A stretch of DNA of 64,000 nucleotides from Pseudomonas sp. SLFW (lineage in GTDB: Bacteria > Pseudomonadota > Gammaproteobacteria > Pseudomonadales > Pseudomonadaceae). A program made the translations under genes and the position numbers. Shown piece by piece: positions 53,340 through 63,094 of the stretch (its first letter is position 1; the number at the start of each line of letters is the position of its first letter). The notes below the pieces were generated by a model. That model was not told the DNA's origin and did no database searches. It saw nothing but the letters and a program-made list of their open reading frames with translations. Location of the stretch: contig NZ_JAAAKW010000002.1 in NCBI RefSeq assembly GCF_009905615.1, positions 248,001 to 312,000 on the forward strand, given 5' to 3'.

Positions 53340-54260
53340 ATGCCTCGTAGTCTTCCGCCTTTGTATGCGCTGCGTGCATTTGAAGCTGCCGCGCGGCACA
53401 GCTCGTTCACCCGCGCTGCCGAGGAGTTGTCCATCACGCAAAGCGCGGTCAGTCGGCACATTCACACCCTTGAGCAGCACTTTGCCTGCCGATTGTTTCG
53501 TCGCAACGGGCGCAATCTGCAACTGACTGAAGCGGCTCGGGAGCTGTTGCCGGGGGTTCGTGAAGGGTTCTCGGCGCTGGAGCGGGCGTGCAGTGCGTTG
53601 ATGGCCGAAGAAGGGATTTTGCGCATGAAAGCACCCTCGACGCTGACCATGCGCTGGTTGCTGGCGCGGCTCAGCCGGTTTCGTCATTTGCAGGTGGGCA
53701 ATGAGGTGCAACTGACGAGCGCGTGGATGGACATTGATAACGTTGACTTTGCTCAGGAGCCTTTTGACTGCGCGGTGTTGCTGAGTCGTGGGCATTTTCC
53801 GCCGGACTGGGAGGCGACTTATCTGTTTCCGGAACTGTTAATTCCGGTGGGATCGCCCAGCCTGCTTGATGACGCTCCGTGGGACGTTGCACGGCTGGCC
53901 AGCGCTGAATTGCTGCACCCCACGCCGGATCGACGGGATTGGCGCAGCTGGCTTGAGCGCATGGGTTTGTCGGATCAGGTGTCGCTCAAGGGCGGGCAGG
54001 TGTTCGACACGCTGGAATTGGGGATGATCGCGGCGGCGCGGGGATATGGGGTGTCGATGGGCGACCTGCTGATGGTGGCCGAAGACGTACTGCAAGGCCG
54101 GCTCAGTCTTCCGTGGCGTACGGCGGTGGTCAGCGGCGAGAACTACTACCTCGTCTGGCCCAAGACCCGCCCCGGCGGAGAGCGGTTGCGCAGACTCAGC
54201 GACTTCCTGCAGGGCGAGGTGCAGGCGATGGAATTGCCGGATGTGACGATATTGGAGTAG
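53340..54260 (+). CDS. LysR-type regulator, GcvA-like
   Basis: A 306-residue LysR-family protein. The HTH region is PLYALRAFEAAARHSSFTRA and SITQSAVSRHIHTLEQHF. The effector domain is of the GcvA/AmpR-like group (SAWMDIDNVDFAQEPFDCAV). The ATG at 53340 is chosen over 53331 because AAGAGGA is spaced 9 bases from it and only 1-2 from the other. Divergent from the MATE pump gene, so control of that pump is possible but unproven. Confidence 0.9.
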   Translation: MPRSLPPLYALRAFEAAARHSSFTRAAEELSITQSAVSRHIHTLEQHFACRLFRRNGRNLQLTEAARELLPGVREGFSALERACSALMAEEGILRMKAPSTLTMRWLLARLSRFRHLQVGNEVQLTSAWMDIDNVDFAQEPFDCAVLLSRGHFPPDWEATYLFPELLIPVGSPSLLDDAPWDVARLASAELLHPTPDRRDWRSWLERMGLSDQVSLKGGQVFDTLELGMIAAARGYGVSMGDLLMVAEDVLQGRLSLPWRTAVVSGENYYLVWPKTRPGGERLRRLSDFLQGEVQAMELPDVTILE

Positions 54261-54272
54261 CTGTTGCCGGTT

Positions 54273-54504
54273 TTGCTTTTGGCCGCAGGCCTTAGGAGTG
54301 CCGGGGGCGATGCGGTCTGGCTTTTGGTTCTGGCCGAAGGCCGTGGGAGTTGGCTTGCCTACGATTGGCCCGGGGTCGCGCCCGACCGTAGCGGCAGTAA
54401 AGCCGAGGTCTGAGGTGTGTCAGGCATATTGAGTCTTCAGGTATTGCTACTGCTTTGCAGCAGATCGCAGGCAAGCCAGCTCCCACGGCCTGCGGCCAGA
54501 GGCG
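54273..54504. repeat. Compound inverted repeat, GGCCGnAGGCCGTGGGAG type
   Basis: The 423-bp gap 54261-54683 holds no gene but a compound repeat. TTTTGGCCGCAGGCCTTAGG at about 54278 and TTGGTTCTGGCCGAAGGCCG at 54325 are related direct copies. The second runs on as TGGGAGTTGGCTTGCCTACG and is mirrored by CAGGCAAGCCAGCTCCCACG (54468-54487) then GCCTGCGGCC. It is a third, longer REP-like family. The remainder (54505-54683) shows nothing recognisable. Confidence 0.7.
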
Positions 54505-54683
54505 GCTGCCCGTTGCCTTCCGTCCTAAGACCCCGTGTAGGACTCAAGTATTTTCGGTGTCAGCCGAAGGTGTTATTGCAGAGCCGATAGCAATCAATCG
54601 GCCCATCGATACCCTCTATTAGAAATCAGCCCGAACGGTTTGCCTGAGGTCAGGACGATCCGGTCGTTCGGCAAGGAGTTTTC

Positions 54684-56660
54684 ATGCCCCAGCCCCGTGC
54701 CCGCATTGCCTCGCAACTCGGCATCGCCCTGGCCGTCATCCTGGCGGTCGTCATCAGCGGCAGTACCCTGTTCGCCCTGCGTTCGCTAGATTCCGCGAAC
54801 CTCGTTATCCGCGAAGAGCACATGGGCAGTGAAGCGCGATTGTTGGCCGACCAGCTCAATACCTTCCACAGCACCTTGCGCGACAGCACTCAACGCTTGA
54901 GCGGGCTGTTCGAGAAGCGCTTCAGTGGCGGCCTGACGTTGCAGCCCGAGCAGCAAATCACCGTTGCCGGGGTACAAACGCCCGCACTTCTGCTCAATGG
55001 CAACCCGCTGAACAATGATTTCGCCGAAGTCGACGACTTCAAGAAAATGACCGCAGGCGTCGCGACGGTCTTCGTACGCAATGGCGACGATTTCATCCGC
55101 GTCAGCACCTCGTTGAACAAGCAGGACGGCTCTCGCGCCATCGGCACGGCGCTGGACCATAAACACCCGGCGTACGAAAAACTGTTGGCCGGGCAGGGGT
55201 ATGTGGGCCGGGCGCTGTTGTTCGACCGGCTGTACATGACTCAATACAGTCCGGTGCGGGACGCGGGCGGCAAGGTCATCGCCGTGCTGTTTGTGGGTTT
55301 CGATTACACGGACGCGCAAAAGGCGCAGTTCGACAACCTCAAAAGCTTCCGCATCGGCTCGACGGGTTCGTTGGCGCTGCTCGACGAACAGAACAAATGG
55401 CTGGTGCCGCCAGCGGGCGTGAAGGATCTGGATCAGGCGAGCAAGACCTTGGCCGAATTCGTCAAAGCGCCGAACAAGGGCGGTTTCTGGCAAGACGCGG
55501 GCGACGAGTTCTACACCGTCGCCGAACCGTTCACCGGCGGGCCATGGGTGGTGCTGGCGACGATGCCCAAAGCGGAAATCAGCGCGGTGACGTGGAGCGT
55601 CGGCACTCAGCTCGCGATTGGCAGCCTGTTGGCGATGCTGATCGCAGTCGGCTCGGCGATCTGGCTGTTGCGCAGCAAATTGCAGCCGCTGTCGGACCTT
55701 GTGAATCAGGCCGAAGCCCTCGGCGCAGGCGACCTGAGCGCGCGCCTGAATGTTACGCGCCACGACGAGATCGGCCAGTTGGCCAGCAGCTTCAACCAGA
55801 TGGGCCAGGCGCTGGAAACCATGGTCTCGCACATTCGTATCGCGGCCCAGGAAGTCAGCGGTCGAGCGCAGGCCTTGTCCGGCCTGTCGGGCGGCGCGTA
55901 TGAAGGCATGGAGCAGCAATCCGGTGAGATCACCAGCATGGCGGGGGCTGTCGAAGAGTTCAGCGCCACGGCCCTGACCATCGCTGACAACATGGGCAAC
56001 ACCGAGCGTCTGGCCCAGGGTAACGCCCAGCAAACCCGCATCGGTCGCGCGTCGATGGAAGAAGCGTCGGCCTCCCTTGAACAGATCGCCGGTTCGCTCG
56101 GCAGCACCGCCGCCGTGATCGACACCCTTGGTCAGCGTTCGCAGGAAATCGGCGGCATCGTCAGCGTCATCACGTCCATCGCGGAACAGACCAACCTGCT
56201 CGCCCTCAACGCCGCCATTGAGGCTGCTCGGGCCGGGGAGCAGGGGCGCGGGTTCGCTGTGGTCGCCGACGAAGTCCGTAACCTCGCTTCGCGCACCCGT
56301 CAGGCCACCGATGAAATCTCCGGCATGATCGCCAGCATCCAGCAGGAAACCGGCAACGCCATCAGTACCATGGAGCAGGGCAACACGCTGATGCAGGAAG
56401 GCCTGTCGCGTAACGCCAAAGTGGCGGCTGCACTGGCCCATATCGACGAGCAAAGCCGCTCAGCGGGTGAACAATTCGCGTCGATCACCACCGCGACCCA
56501 AGAGCAGAGCAACACCGCGACGCTACTCAGTGCCAATTTGCAGAGCATCGCACTGGCCAACAGCGAGCAGCGCGAAGTGGTCTCGAACCTGGCGGTGACC
56601 GCGCAGGAGTTGAACGCACTGGCGGCGGATCTGCGCAAGGAAGTGGATCGCTTTAGATAA
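54684..56660 (+). CDS. Methyl-accepting chemotaxis protein with Cache-type sensor
   Basis: A 658-residue chemoreceptor. Helix 1 is [20 protein letters not shown] (about 14-33). A 290-residue periplasmic part contains a Cache_3/Cache_2 fusion-like region ([33 protein letters not shown]). Helix 2 is [17 protein letters not shown] (about 313-329). HAMP follows, then the signalling tip [20 protein letters not shown] with [14 protein letters not shown], which is fully conserved. Small organic acids are common Cache ligands, but this ligand is unknown. No CheA/W genes nearby. A C-terminal CheR-tether is absent. Confidence 0.93.
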   Translation: MPQPRARIASQLGIALAVILAVVISGSTLFALRSLDSANLVIREEHMGSEARLLADQLNTFHSTLRDSTQRLSGLFEKRFSGGLTLQPEQQITVAGVQTPALLLNGNPLNNDFAEVDDFKKMTAGVATVFVRNGDDFIRVSTSLNKQDGSRAIGTALDHKHPAYEKLLAGQGYVGRALLFDRLYMTQYSPVRDAGGKVIAVLFVGFDYTDAQKAQFDNLKSFRIGSTGSLALLDEQNKWLVPPAGVKDLDQASKTLAEFVKAPNKGGFWQDAGDEFYTVAEPFTGGPWVVLATMPKAEISAVTWSVGTQLAIGSLLAMLIAVGSAIWLLRSKLQPLSDLVNQAEALGAGDLSARLNVTRHDEIGQLASSFNQMGQALETMVSHIRIAAQEVSGRAQALSGLSGGAYEGMEQQSGEITSMAGAVEEFSATALTIADNMGNTERLAQGNAQQTRIGRASMEEASASLEQIAGSLGSTAAVIDTLGQRSQEIGGIVSVITSIAEQTNLLALNAAIEAARAGEQGRGFAVVADEVRNLASRTRQATDEISGMIASIQQETGNAISTMEQGNTLMQEGLSRNAKVAAALAHIDEQSRSAGEQFASITTATQEQSNTATLLSANLQSIALANSEQREVVSNLAVTAQELNALAADLRKEVDRFR

Positions 56661-56665
56661 AAAAA

Positions 56666-58450
56666 CTAGCTGCCCATGACGTTTTGCAGGCGGATAGCGA
56701 GTTCGATGGCGAAACGTCGTTCCGGCGTTTCGACGTCGATGTCGAACAACTCTTGAATGCGCGTCAGCCGATAACGCAGCGTGGTGACATGCACCCCCAT
56801 CGCATCCGCGCAGGCCTGGCTGCGGCAACAGACTTGCAGGTAGGTCGAGAGGGTTTCGAGGTACGGCGTGCCGTGCTGTTTGTCGTGGGCGATCATGGCC
56901 CCCACGCTGTCGGCGACGTAGGCGCGAATGTCCTCGCCGCCGACAGCAGCGATCAGCATCGGCATCGGCCCGAAGTCCTGGCCTGAGAGCGGCCCGGTTC
57001 GTCCGAACGAGCGGGCAATGTCGATCATCCGGCGGCAACGCTCCCACGCCACGGGGTAATCGTTCAGCGTCGTGCAGCAACCGCTGGCCAGCACGATGGG
57101 TTCGACGGACAGGTAATGCATCAGGTCGTCAGTGATGCGGCGCATGACCTTGGTGATTTTCTCGGCGCCTTTTTCCCCTTCGAAAGGCACCAGACACACC
57201 AGCCCCTTATCGATGGCGATCACCGTTGCGTCCATCCCGGCGCGTTGCAGGATGCGCGATGCGTTGTGATGGAAGTGGCTGGGCGCGTTTGCGTGCTTTT
57301 TTGCCCCGTCGGAAAAGTCCACGACGATCATCTGTTGCGGCGCGTTGAGATGAATATCCAGCCGCTGTGCCCGTTGCAGCACGTCGTTGGCGTCCCGCCA
57401 GCGGCGCTCGATGACCTCGAAAAACAGCTCGGTCTGGGTGCGGGTTTCGAAGCGGAAGCGAATGACGCTGCGCATCATCTGCACGCTCAGGGCGAACTTG
57501 GCGCTTTCCAGCATCAGTTGGTCCAGCTCGCTCAGCGACGGCGCAACGGCAAACAGCACCAGCGCGCCCACCAGTTCGTGATCGACCGTCAATGGCTCGA
57601 TCTGCGCCTTGAAGGTGAAATGCCGCGTGCCGTCGTCGAGGAACAGATTGACTGGGGTGCGCACTGAGCTGTTCAAGGTGTCGCGACAGGTTTTCGAAAT
57701 CTGCGAACTGAGCACCCCTGCCACGGCGTTCTGCCAGCTGGCGTCGTCGAACATCAGTGTGTCCGGCGAGCGTCCCGCGATGACCTGATTCGCCGCGAAA
57801 TCCACTGCCACCAACGGGCTGGGCAACAGGCTGCCGACCATGAGCGATAGCGATGAAACCGAGCCTTCCGCCAACACGTGTTCGAGCAGCGTAGTGTGCA
57901 CGCGTAACGCTTGCTGCAAGCGTTCGGCGGCCAGGCGTTGCGCTTCCAACTGGTGCTCGCGCTCAACGGCAATGGCGCCCAGATGAATGATCATTCCGAG
58001 GAAGGCCAGGTCCTCATCGCCGACTTCTTTGATGTGGCGCGACACCACGCTCAACACCATGGGGCGCCCTTCGAAATCCCGGCAGCTCATCGGCATGACC
58101 AGCACCGTGCGGTAATCGCGCTCGTAGGATTCCATGCGATAGCCCGAGTACTCGCTTTCGCGGACGTCGCGGATGTAGATCGGCTCGTTGCGTTGCAGGG
58201 CGATCACGGCGGGGCTCGACGCTAATTCCCAGCGGTCGCTGAGCGGGCGCTGCAACAGCGTCGGGTCGTGACGGGCGACGACGTACGCGTAGCCCTGGCT
58301 AATGTCGATGGACATGATCGACCCCAGCGTCCAGTCGGTGTGCTGGCAGCTGACCCGCACCAATTGGCGCAAGGTCGAGTCCAGATCGCCACCGGAGTTG
58401 ATTTGGCTGGCGACATCACGCAATGACAGCAACTGCATCGTTCTATTCAC
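56666..58450 (-). CDS. PucR-family regulator with N-terminal GAF-like domain
   Basis: A 594-residue regulator. The N-terminal portion (about 10-170) looks like a GAF domain (DWTLGSIMSIDISQGYAYVV, VLVMPMSCRDFEGRPMVLSV). The middle is a GGDEF-like CdaR/PucR region. The C-terminus has the PucR helix-turn-helix YLQVCCRSQACADAMGVHVT followed by TLRYRLTRIQELFDIDVE. Start set at GTG 58450 because AAGGTG lies 8 bases before it; ATG 58438 is an alternative. It stands divergent from the catabolic cluster at 58.7-64 kb and is its probable activator. Confidence 0.82.
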   Translation of the reverse strand: MNRTMQLLSLRDVASQINSGGDLDSTLRQLVRVSCQHTDWTLGSIMSIDISQGYAYVVARHDPTLLQRPLSDRWELASSPAVIALQRNEPIYIRDVRESEYSGYRMESYERDYRTVLVMPMSCRDFEGRPMVLSVVSRHIKEVGDEDLAFLGMIIHLGAIAVEREHQLEAQRLAAERLQQALRVHTTLLEHVLAEGSVSSLSLMVGSLLPSPLVAVDFAANQVIAGRSPDTLMFDDASWQNAVAGVLSSQISKTCRDTLNSSVRTPVNLFLDDGTRHFTFKAQIEPLTVDHELVGALVLFAVAPSLSELDQLMLESAKFALSVQMMRSVIRFRFETRTQTELFFEVIERRWRDANDVLQRAQRLDIHLNAPQQMIVVDFSDGAKKHANAPSHFHHNASRILQRAGMDATVIAIDKGLVCLVPFEGEKGAEKITKVMRRITDDLMHYLSVEPIVLASGCCTTLNDYPVAWERCRRMIDIARSFGRTGPLSGQDFGPMPMLIAAVGGEDIRAYVADSVGAMIAHDKQHGTPYLETLSTYLQVCCRSQACADAMGVHVTTLRYRLTRIQELFDIDVETPERRFAIELAIRLQNVMGS

Positions 58451-58657
58451 GTTCGTCACCTTGCCTGGCCGGTGGGGTTTAAAACTACCGTGGCCGATGA
58501 CGCCAATACTTGCATCATTCCAGAGTAATGTTCTCGCTTTTTATCCGTCGAAACGCTGGAAGACGCACCCCATTACGCTCCCTAACCTGATGTCCATGCC
58601 CTCCACCGCGCTGTCCACGCAGCGCACGATTCATTTAACGAGAGAGTGACGATCATC

Positions 58658-59248
58658 ATGGATACAGGCGTAAGAAAATATTCCACGTTCATTGAGGAAA
58701 CGTTTATCGAAGGCGGCAAGGAGGCCGATCGCCCCATCACCATGGTCGTCGTCGCGGCGGTTTTGAAAAACCCGTGGGCAGGCCGCGGATTCGTCGAAGA
58801 TTTGCGCCCTGAGATCCTGCGCCTGGCCCCAACGCTTGGGCAGGAGCTGACGCGACGTCTGGTAGCGCTGATGCCGCCGGACAAGGTGGAAGCCTACGGC
58901 AAGGCCGCGTGTGTCGGCGTCAATGGCGAGATCGAACACGCGTCCGGCCTGATTCACACCCTGCGGTTTGGCAACATGTTCCGCGAAGCGGTCGATGGCA
59001 CGGCCTACCTGAGCTTCACCAACGTGCGCAACGGGCCGGGCGCGCTGATTGCCCTGCCGATGGTGCACAAAAGCACCACCGGCAAGCGTTCCCACTTTCT
59101 CACCGCCAACTTCCAGATTGCCGATGCCCCCGGCCCGGATGAAGTGCTGATCGCCATTGGCGCCGCCGATGGTTCGCGTCCGCATCCCCGCATCGCGGAC
59201 CGATTTCAGGACATGGCTGAAATGGAAGCCGAGAAGCAACAGCGCTGA
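58658..59248 (+). CDS. 'Amino acid synthesis' family protein (PF06684/DUF1185 type)
   Basis: A 196-residue protein of the family named amino acid synthesis, whose true activity is not established. Family segments: KEADRPITMVVVAAVLKNPW, GEIEHASGLIHTLRFGNMFR, SFTNVRNGPGALIALPMVH and GPDEVLIAIGAADGSRPHPR. The frame opens 4 codons earlier at a GTG. The ATG at 58658, with GAGAG upstream, is preferred. A strong terminator follows at 59288, so it may be its own transcription unit under the divergent PucR regulator. Confidence 0.85.
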   Translation: MDTGVRKYSTFIEETFIEGGKEADRPITMVVVAAVLKNPWAGRGFVEDLRPEILRLAPTLGQELTRRLVALMPPDKVEAYGKAACVGVNGEIEHASGLIHTLRFGNMFREAVDGTAYLSFTNVRNGPGALIALPMVHKSTTGKRSHFLTANFQIADAPGPDEVLIAIGAADGSRPHPRIADRFQDMAEMEAEKQQR

Positions 59249-59287
59249 CACCCGTGGGCCCCGCGCCCACCGACTTATCGCCTCTTC

Positions 59288-59324
59288 AAAGCAGCCCGGT
59301 CACGAATCGGGCTGCTTTTTTTTG
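59288..59324 (+). terminator. Terminator after the amino-acid-synthesis-family gene
   Basis: AAAGCAGCCCG (59288-59298) pairs perfectly with CGGGCTGCTTT (59308-59318) around 9 bases and is followed by a T8-9 run. It separates this gene from the oxygenase operon. Confidence 0.92.
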
Positions 59325-59471
59325 CGTCGAAGATTCGCTGCAACAGGTGTGCTCTGAATACTCGGAAGGGCAGCAAAAAAAATCCCGACATTGCTCTTTT
59401 TCGATGGAAGAACGCGAGCAATGGCAGGACTAGCCTTGCATCAAACCCGAGCAACAAAAAGGACAGAGTCA

Positions 59472-60464
59472 ATGTCGAGCACGATGATCAGCGCCAACGA
59501 TGCAGCAATCGATCCGGGTGCACTTCGCCAAGCGTTCGGCACTTTCGCCACCGGGGTGACGGTAATCACCACGCACGATGCCGACGGCCAGCCACGCGGA
59601 ATGACGGCCAACTCGTTCACCTCGGTCTCACTCGATCCGCCGCTGTTGCTGGTCTGTGTCGGCAAATCAGCCCTGAGCTACAACGCCTTTGCGAGCGGCG
59701 ACTGCTTTGCGGTCAATCTGCTGCACGAAGGTCAAACGGATGTTTCGGCCACCTTTGCCTCCAAATCGCCGGACAAATTCAAAACCGTCAATCATGACGT
59801 CGTGCACACCGGCGCGCCGATCCTGATGGACAGTCTGACCTGGTTCGATTGCTCGGTGGATCAGCGCGTCGACGCCGGTGATCACATTGTCCTGATCGGC
59901 CAGGTGCGTGCATTTGGCACCAGCCCGAAATCACCTCTGTGTTTCTGCCGTGGCAGCTACGCCAGCCTCAAGGAGCCGCTGCCGTCGAAATGGCTGGAGT
60001 CCCACGGCATGATCAGCGGCTACCTGATCGAAGCCGACGATTCGATTCTGCTCCGCGCCGATGGCAAGGGCGGGTGGAGCCTGCCGGTGTCGGGCCGCAG
60101 CCGCGGCAAAACCGAGCTGCCCGTGGATCAAGGCTCGCTCATGCTGGTGCCCGAATCCACGTTTCTCTATTCGGTGTTCGACGTCGATGACATCGACCCT
60201 GGTTACCTGATCTTCCGCGCCCAACTCGACACCGCCAGCTCCTCGCAAGCGTTGCCCGAGTCCCTGCGGTTCTTTCCGGTCGATCAGCTCCCCTACGACC
60301 TCATGCCCAGCAACGAAATGCGTTCGGTGATGCGCCGCTACGTTCGCGAGCGCAAGGATCAGCGTTTCAGCATTTACATGGGTTCGAGCGACGGCGGCCG
60401 CGTGGCAATGATCGACGGCGCCGCCCGGACCTGGGCCGACTTCTCCCGCGAACAACAACTGTGA
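59472..60464 (+). CDS. Flavin reductase with additional C-terminal domain
   Basis: A 330-residue protein. The first about 170 residues are a flavin reductase (HpaC/RutF-like, split-barrel FMN-binding) domain: ALRQAFGTFATGVTVITTHD, GMTANSFTSVSLDPPLLLVC, CFAVNLLHEGQTDVSATFAS, DHIVLIGQVRAFG. The last about 150 residues are extra: GYLIEADDSILLRADGKGGW then SLPVSGRSRGKTEL, which is Nudix-like in rhythm but lacks the Nudix box. It should supply reduced flavin to the LLM monooxygenase three genes on. The ATG at 59472 follows AAGGACAGAGTC. Confidence 0.88.
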   Translation: MSSTMISANDAAIDPGALRQAFGTFATGVTVITTHDADGQPRGMTANSFTSVSLDPPLLLVCVGKSALSYNAFASGDCFAVNLLHEGQTDVSATFASKSPDKFKTVNHDVVHTGAPILMDSLTWFDCSVDQRVDAGDHIVLIGQVRAFGTSPKSPLCFCRGSYASLKEPLPSKWLESHGMISGYLIEADDSILLRADGKGGWSLPVSGRSRGKTELPVDQGSLMLVPESTFLYSVFDVDDIDPGYLIFRAQLDTASSSQALPESLRFFPVDQLPYDLMPSNEMRSVMRRYVRERKDQRFSIYMGSSDGGRVAMIDGAARTWADFSREQQL

Positions 60465-60478
60465 CAGCAGGAAGACTC

Positions 60479-61990
60479 ATGAAAACGACGGTTAATTCAC
60501 TGGAAGGCAATCGCCTGGACCTATTCATTGACGGGCAGTACGTGGCGCCCAGCAAGGGACGCTATGTCGATAGCTTCGACCCCACCACCGGGCAGGCGTG
60601 GTACCAGTTTGCCGAAGCGGATGCGGATGATGTGGATCGCGCCGTTCAGGCGGCCCGTCGAGCGTTCGTCAATCCGGCCTGGCGGCGCATGACCCAGACG
60701 GATCGCGGCAAGCTGGTGCGTCGTCTGGCCGAGTTGGTGCTGGAAAACGCCGAGGAACTCGCCCTGCTCGAAACCCGAGACAACGGCAAGCTGATGCGCG
60801 AAATGCGTGCCCAGATGCGCGCCCTTCCTGACGCCTACACCTATTTCGCCGGCATGGCGGACAAGCTGCAAGGCGACACCATTCCCGTCAACAAGCTCGA
60901 CCAGCTCAATTTCAACATTCGTGAACCGTTGGGCGTGATCGGCATGATCACTCCTTGGAATTCCCCGCTCATGCTGCTGACCGGCACCCTGGCGCCCAGC
61001 CTGGCCATCGGCAACACGGTTGTCATCAAACCTTCCGAGCACGCCACGGCATCAACGCTGGCGTTGGCGGAGCTGATCATGGAAGCCGGTTTCCCGGCAG
61101 GCGTGGTCAACGTGGTCAGTGGCGGCGGTGCGATCACCGGCGAAGCACTGACCCGGCACAAGGACATCGACAAATACGTGTTCACCGGCAGCACCGATAC
61201 TGGTCGACGCATCGCAGGCAACGCGGCGAACAACCTCGCGCCGTGCCAGATGGAACTGGGCGGCAAATCCCCGCACGTGGTGTTCGCCGACGTGGACATC
61301 GAGAAAGCCGTGAACGGCGTCGTCTCGGGTGTGTTCGCCGCCGCTGGCCAGACCTGCGTGGCCGGGTCGCGCTGCTTCGTCGAAGCTAGTATTTACGACC
61401 GGTTCGTCGAAGCGCTGGTCGCCCGTACGCAACGCATCACCGTTGGCCATCCGATGGAAGACAACACCGACATCGGCCCGCTGGCCCTGCAAGCCCAATT
61501 GCAAAAGCTCCAGCACTACATCGCGTCCGGTTCCAGTCAGGGGGCACGGGTGGCCATCGGTGGCAAGCGCCCTGACACGTCGAACCTGTCCCAAGGCTGG
61601 TACTTCGAACCGACGGTCATGGCCAACGCCACCAACGACATGACGTTCATGCGCGACGAGCTGTTCGGGCCGGTGGTGGGCGTGGTGCCGTTCAACTCCG
61701 AAGAAGAAATGATCACCTTGGCCAATGACAGCGCTTACGGCCTGGCCTCGGGGGTCTGGACCCAGAACATTGATCGCGCCATGCGCTTCGCCAGCCGCAT
61801 CGACGCCGGGACCGTCTGGATCAACACCTACCGCTCGGCGGCCTACATGTCGGCCAACGGCGGGTTCAAGGACAGCGGCTACGGGCGGCGCGGCGGGTTT
61901 GACGTCATGCGCGAATTCTCCCGCGCCAAAAACATCGTCATCGATTACTCAGGCGCGATGCAGGATCCGTTCGTGATCCGTCTGCGCTGA
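60479..61990 (+). CDS. Aldehyde dehydrogenase of the oxygenase operon
   Basis: A 503-residue NAD(P)-dependent aldehyde dehydrogenase. The catalytic cysteine is C293 in AAGQTCVAGSR, and the glutamate is E259 in ELGGKSPHVVF. The nucleotide-site motif FTGSTDTGRRIAG is intact, and PWNSPLMLL follows the usual PWN motif. It follows the reductase by 14 bp and precedes the LLM enzyme by 33 bp. In this context it probably oxidises an aldehyde or semialdehyde produced by the monooxygenase. Distinct in sequence from KauB. Confidence 0.93.
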   Translation: MKTTVNSLEGNRLDLFIDGQYVAPSKGRYVDSFDPTTGQAWYQFAEADADDVDRAVQAARRAFVNPAWRRMTQTDRGKLVRRLAELVLENAEELALLETRDNGKLMREMRAQMRALPDAYTYFAGMADKLQGDTIPVNKLDQLNFNIREPLGVIGMITPWNSPLMLLTGTLAPSLAIGNTVVIKPSEHATASTLALAELIMEAGFPAGVVNVVSGGGAITGEALTRHKDIDKYVFTGSTDTGRRIAGNAANNLAPCQMELGGKSPHVVFADVDIEKAVNGVVSGVFAAAGQTCVAGSRCFVEASIYDRFVEALVARTQRITVGHPMEDNTDIGPLALQAQLQKLQHYIASGSSQGARVAIGGKRPDTSNLSQGWYFEPTVMANATNDMTFMRDELFGPVVGVVPFNSEEEMITLANDSAYGLASGVWTQNIDRAMRFASRIDAGTVWINTYRSAAYMSANGGFKDSGYGRRGGFDVMREFSRAKNIVIDYSGAMQDPFVIRLR

Positions 61991-62023
61991 TTCATTCCAC
62001 GCGTCTGCCCAGGGGGAATACGC

Positions 62024-63094
62024 ATGAAATTCGCTGTCTCGATCAGCATGGAACGCGCGTCGCCGAACGTGCCCATGCACACTGTTATCGCCAACGTGCT
62101 GGAACTGGCGCGCATGGCCGATGAAGGCGGTTTTGAAACGCTGTGGACGTCCGAGCACCACACGCTCGAATGCACCATCGCGCCCAACCCGTTTCAGACG
62201 CTCGTGTGGCTAGGCCAACACACTCAACGCATTCGGCTGGGCACCGCGACGATTGCGGCCGCCTACTGGAACCCGATTCGTCTCGCGGCCGAAGCGGCGC
62301 TGTGCGACCACCTTACCAACGGGCGGCTCGAATTCGGCATCGCCCGTGGCTCGTATCAGTATGAGTTCGACCGCATGAACCCCGGCGTCGTCCAGCAGGA
62401 AGGCGTGGCCTACATGAAGGAACTGGTGCCTGCCGTGCAAAAGCTCTGGCAGGGCGATTACGCACACGAGGGCCATTACTGGAATTTCCCGCTGACCGCT
62501 GCTGTGCCCAAACCGTTGCAGAAAGCCCCGCCGATCTGGGTCGCGGCCCGTGATCCAGGCACCTTCGACTGGGCCTTGAGCATCGGTGCGAACATTCTCT
62601 CCACGCCGCTTTCCCTGCCCGCCGCCGAGATCAAGGTGCTGAGCGACAAGTTCGAAAAGGCCGTGGCCGATCACCCGGAAGTGCCGCGTCCCCGCTTCAT
62701 GATGCAACGCCGCACCTGCGTGTATGCCCGGCAGGACGACTGGGAAATTCCGGTGCGTCACAGCATGGACTTCGGTCGCACTTTCGAGAACCTGATGCAG
62801 AACATCGGCTCGGTTCACGACGGTTTCCCTGAGGCGGTGCCATTCGAAAGTGTGAAAGGCAAGGAGAACTACAACCCGGAAAACATCCGCCGCAACCTGA
62901 TGTTCGGCACCCCCGAGGAAGTGATCGAGAAGCTGCTGGATTATGAGGCCGCCGGGGTGGATCAGTATTGCCTGGGCCTGAGCTTCAACCTGCCGTTTGA
63001 ACTGCAGAAGCAGACGCTGCGGCTGTTCATCGATGAAGTCATGCCGTTCTTCGCCGAGCGTGAACGCACTCGCCAGCGGGCCGTGAATCAATGA
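62024..63094 (+). CDS. Luciferase-like (LLM class) flavin-dependent monooxygenase
   Basis: A 356-residue TIM-barrel flavin monooxygenase of the bacterial luciferase family. Family landmarks: MKFAVSISMERASPN start, ADEGGFETLWTSEHH, QRIRLGTATIAAAYWNPIRL, LTNGRLEFGIARGSYQYEFD and PPIWVAARDPGTFDWALSIG. These enzymes need reduced FMN from a partner reductase and insert one oxygen atom (Baeyer-Villiger, hydroxylation, C-N or C-S cleavage). The reductase lies in the same operon. It overlaps the hydrolase gene by 4 bp (ATGA). Ribosome site AGGGGGAAT. Confidence 0.92.
   Translation: MKFAVSISMERASPNVPMHTVIANVLELARMADEGGFETLWTSEHHTLECTIAPNPFQTLVWLGQHTQRIRLGTATIAAAYWNPIRLAAEAALCDHLTNGRLEFGIARGSYQYEFDRMNPGVVQQEGVAYMKELVPAVQKLWQGDYAHEGHYWNFPLTAAVPKPLQKAPPIWVAARDPGTFDWALSIGANILSTPLSLPAAEIKVLSDKFEKAVADHPEVPRPRFMMQRRTCVYARQDDWEIPVRHSMDFGRTFENLMQNIGSVHDGFPEAVPFESVKGKENYNPENIRRNLMFGTPEEVIEKLLDYEAAGVDQYCLGLSFNLPFELQKQTLRLFIDEVMPFFAERERTRQRAVNQ

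Noticed and set aside
59421..59440. Possible sigma-54 promoter (TGGCAGG...TTGCAT) before the flavin reductase
   Set aside because: Spacing between the GG and GC elements is 13 (or 9 from the second GG), not the required 10.
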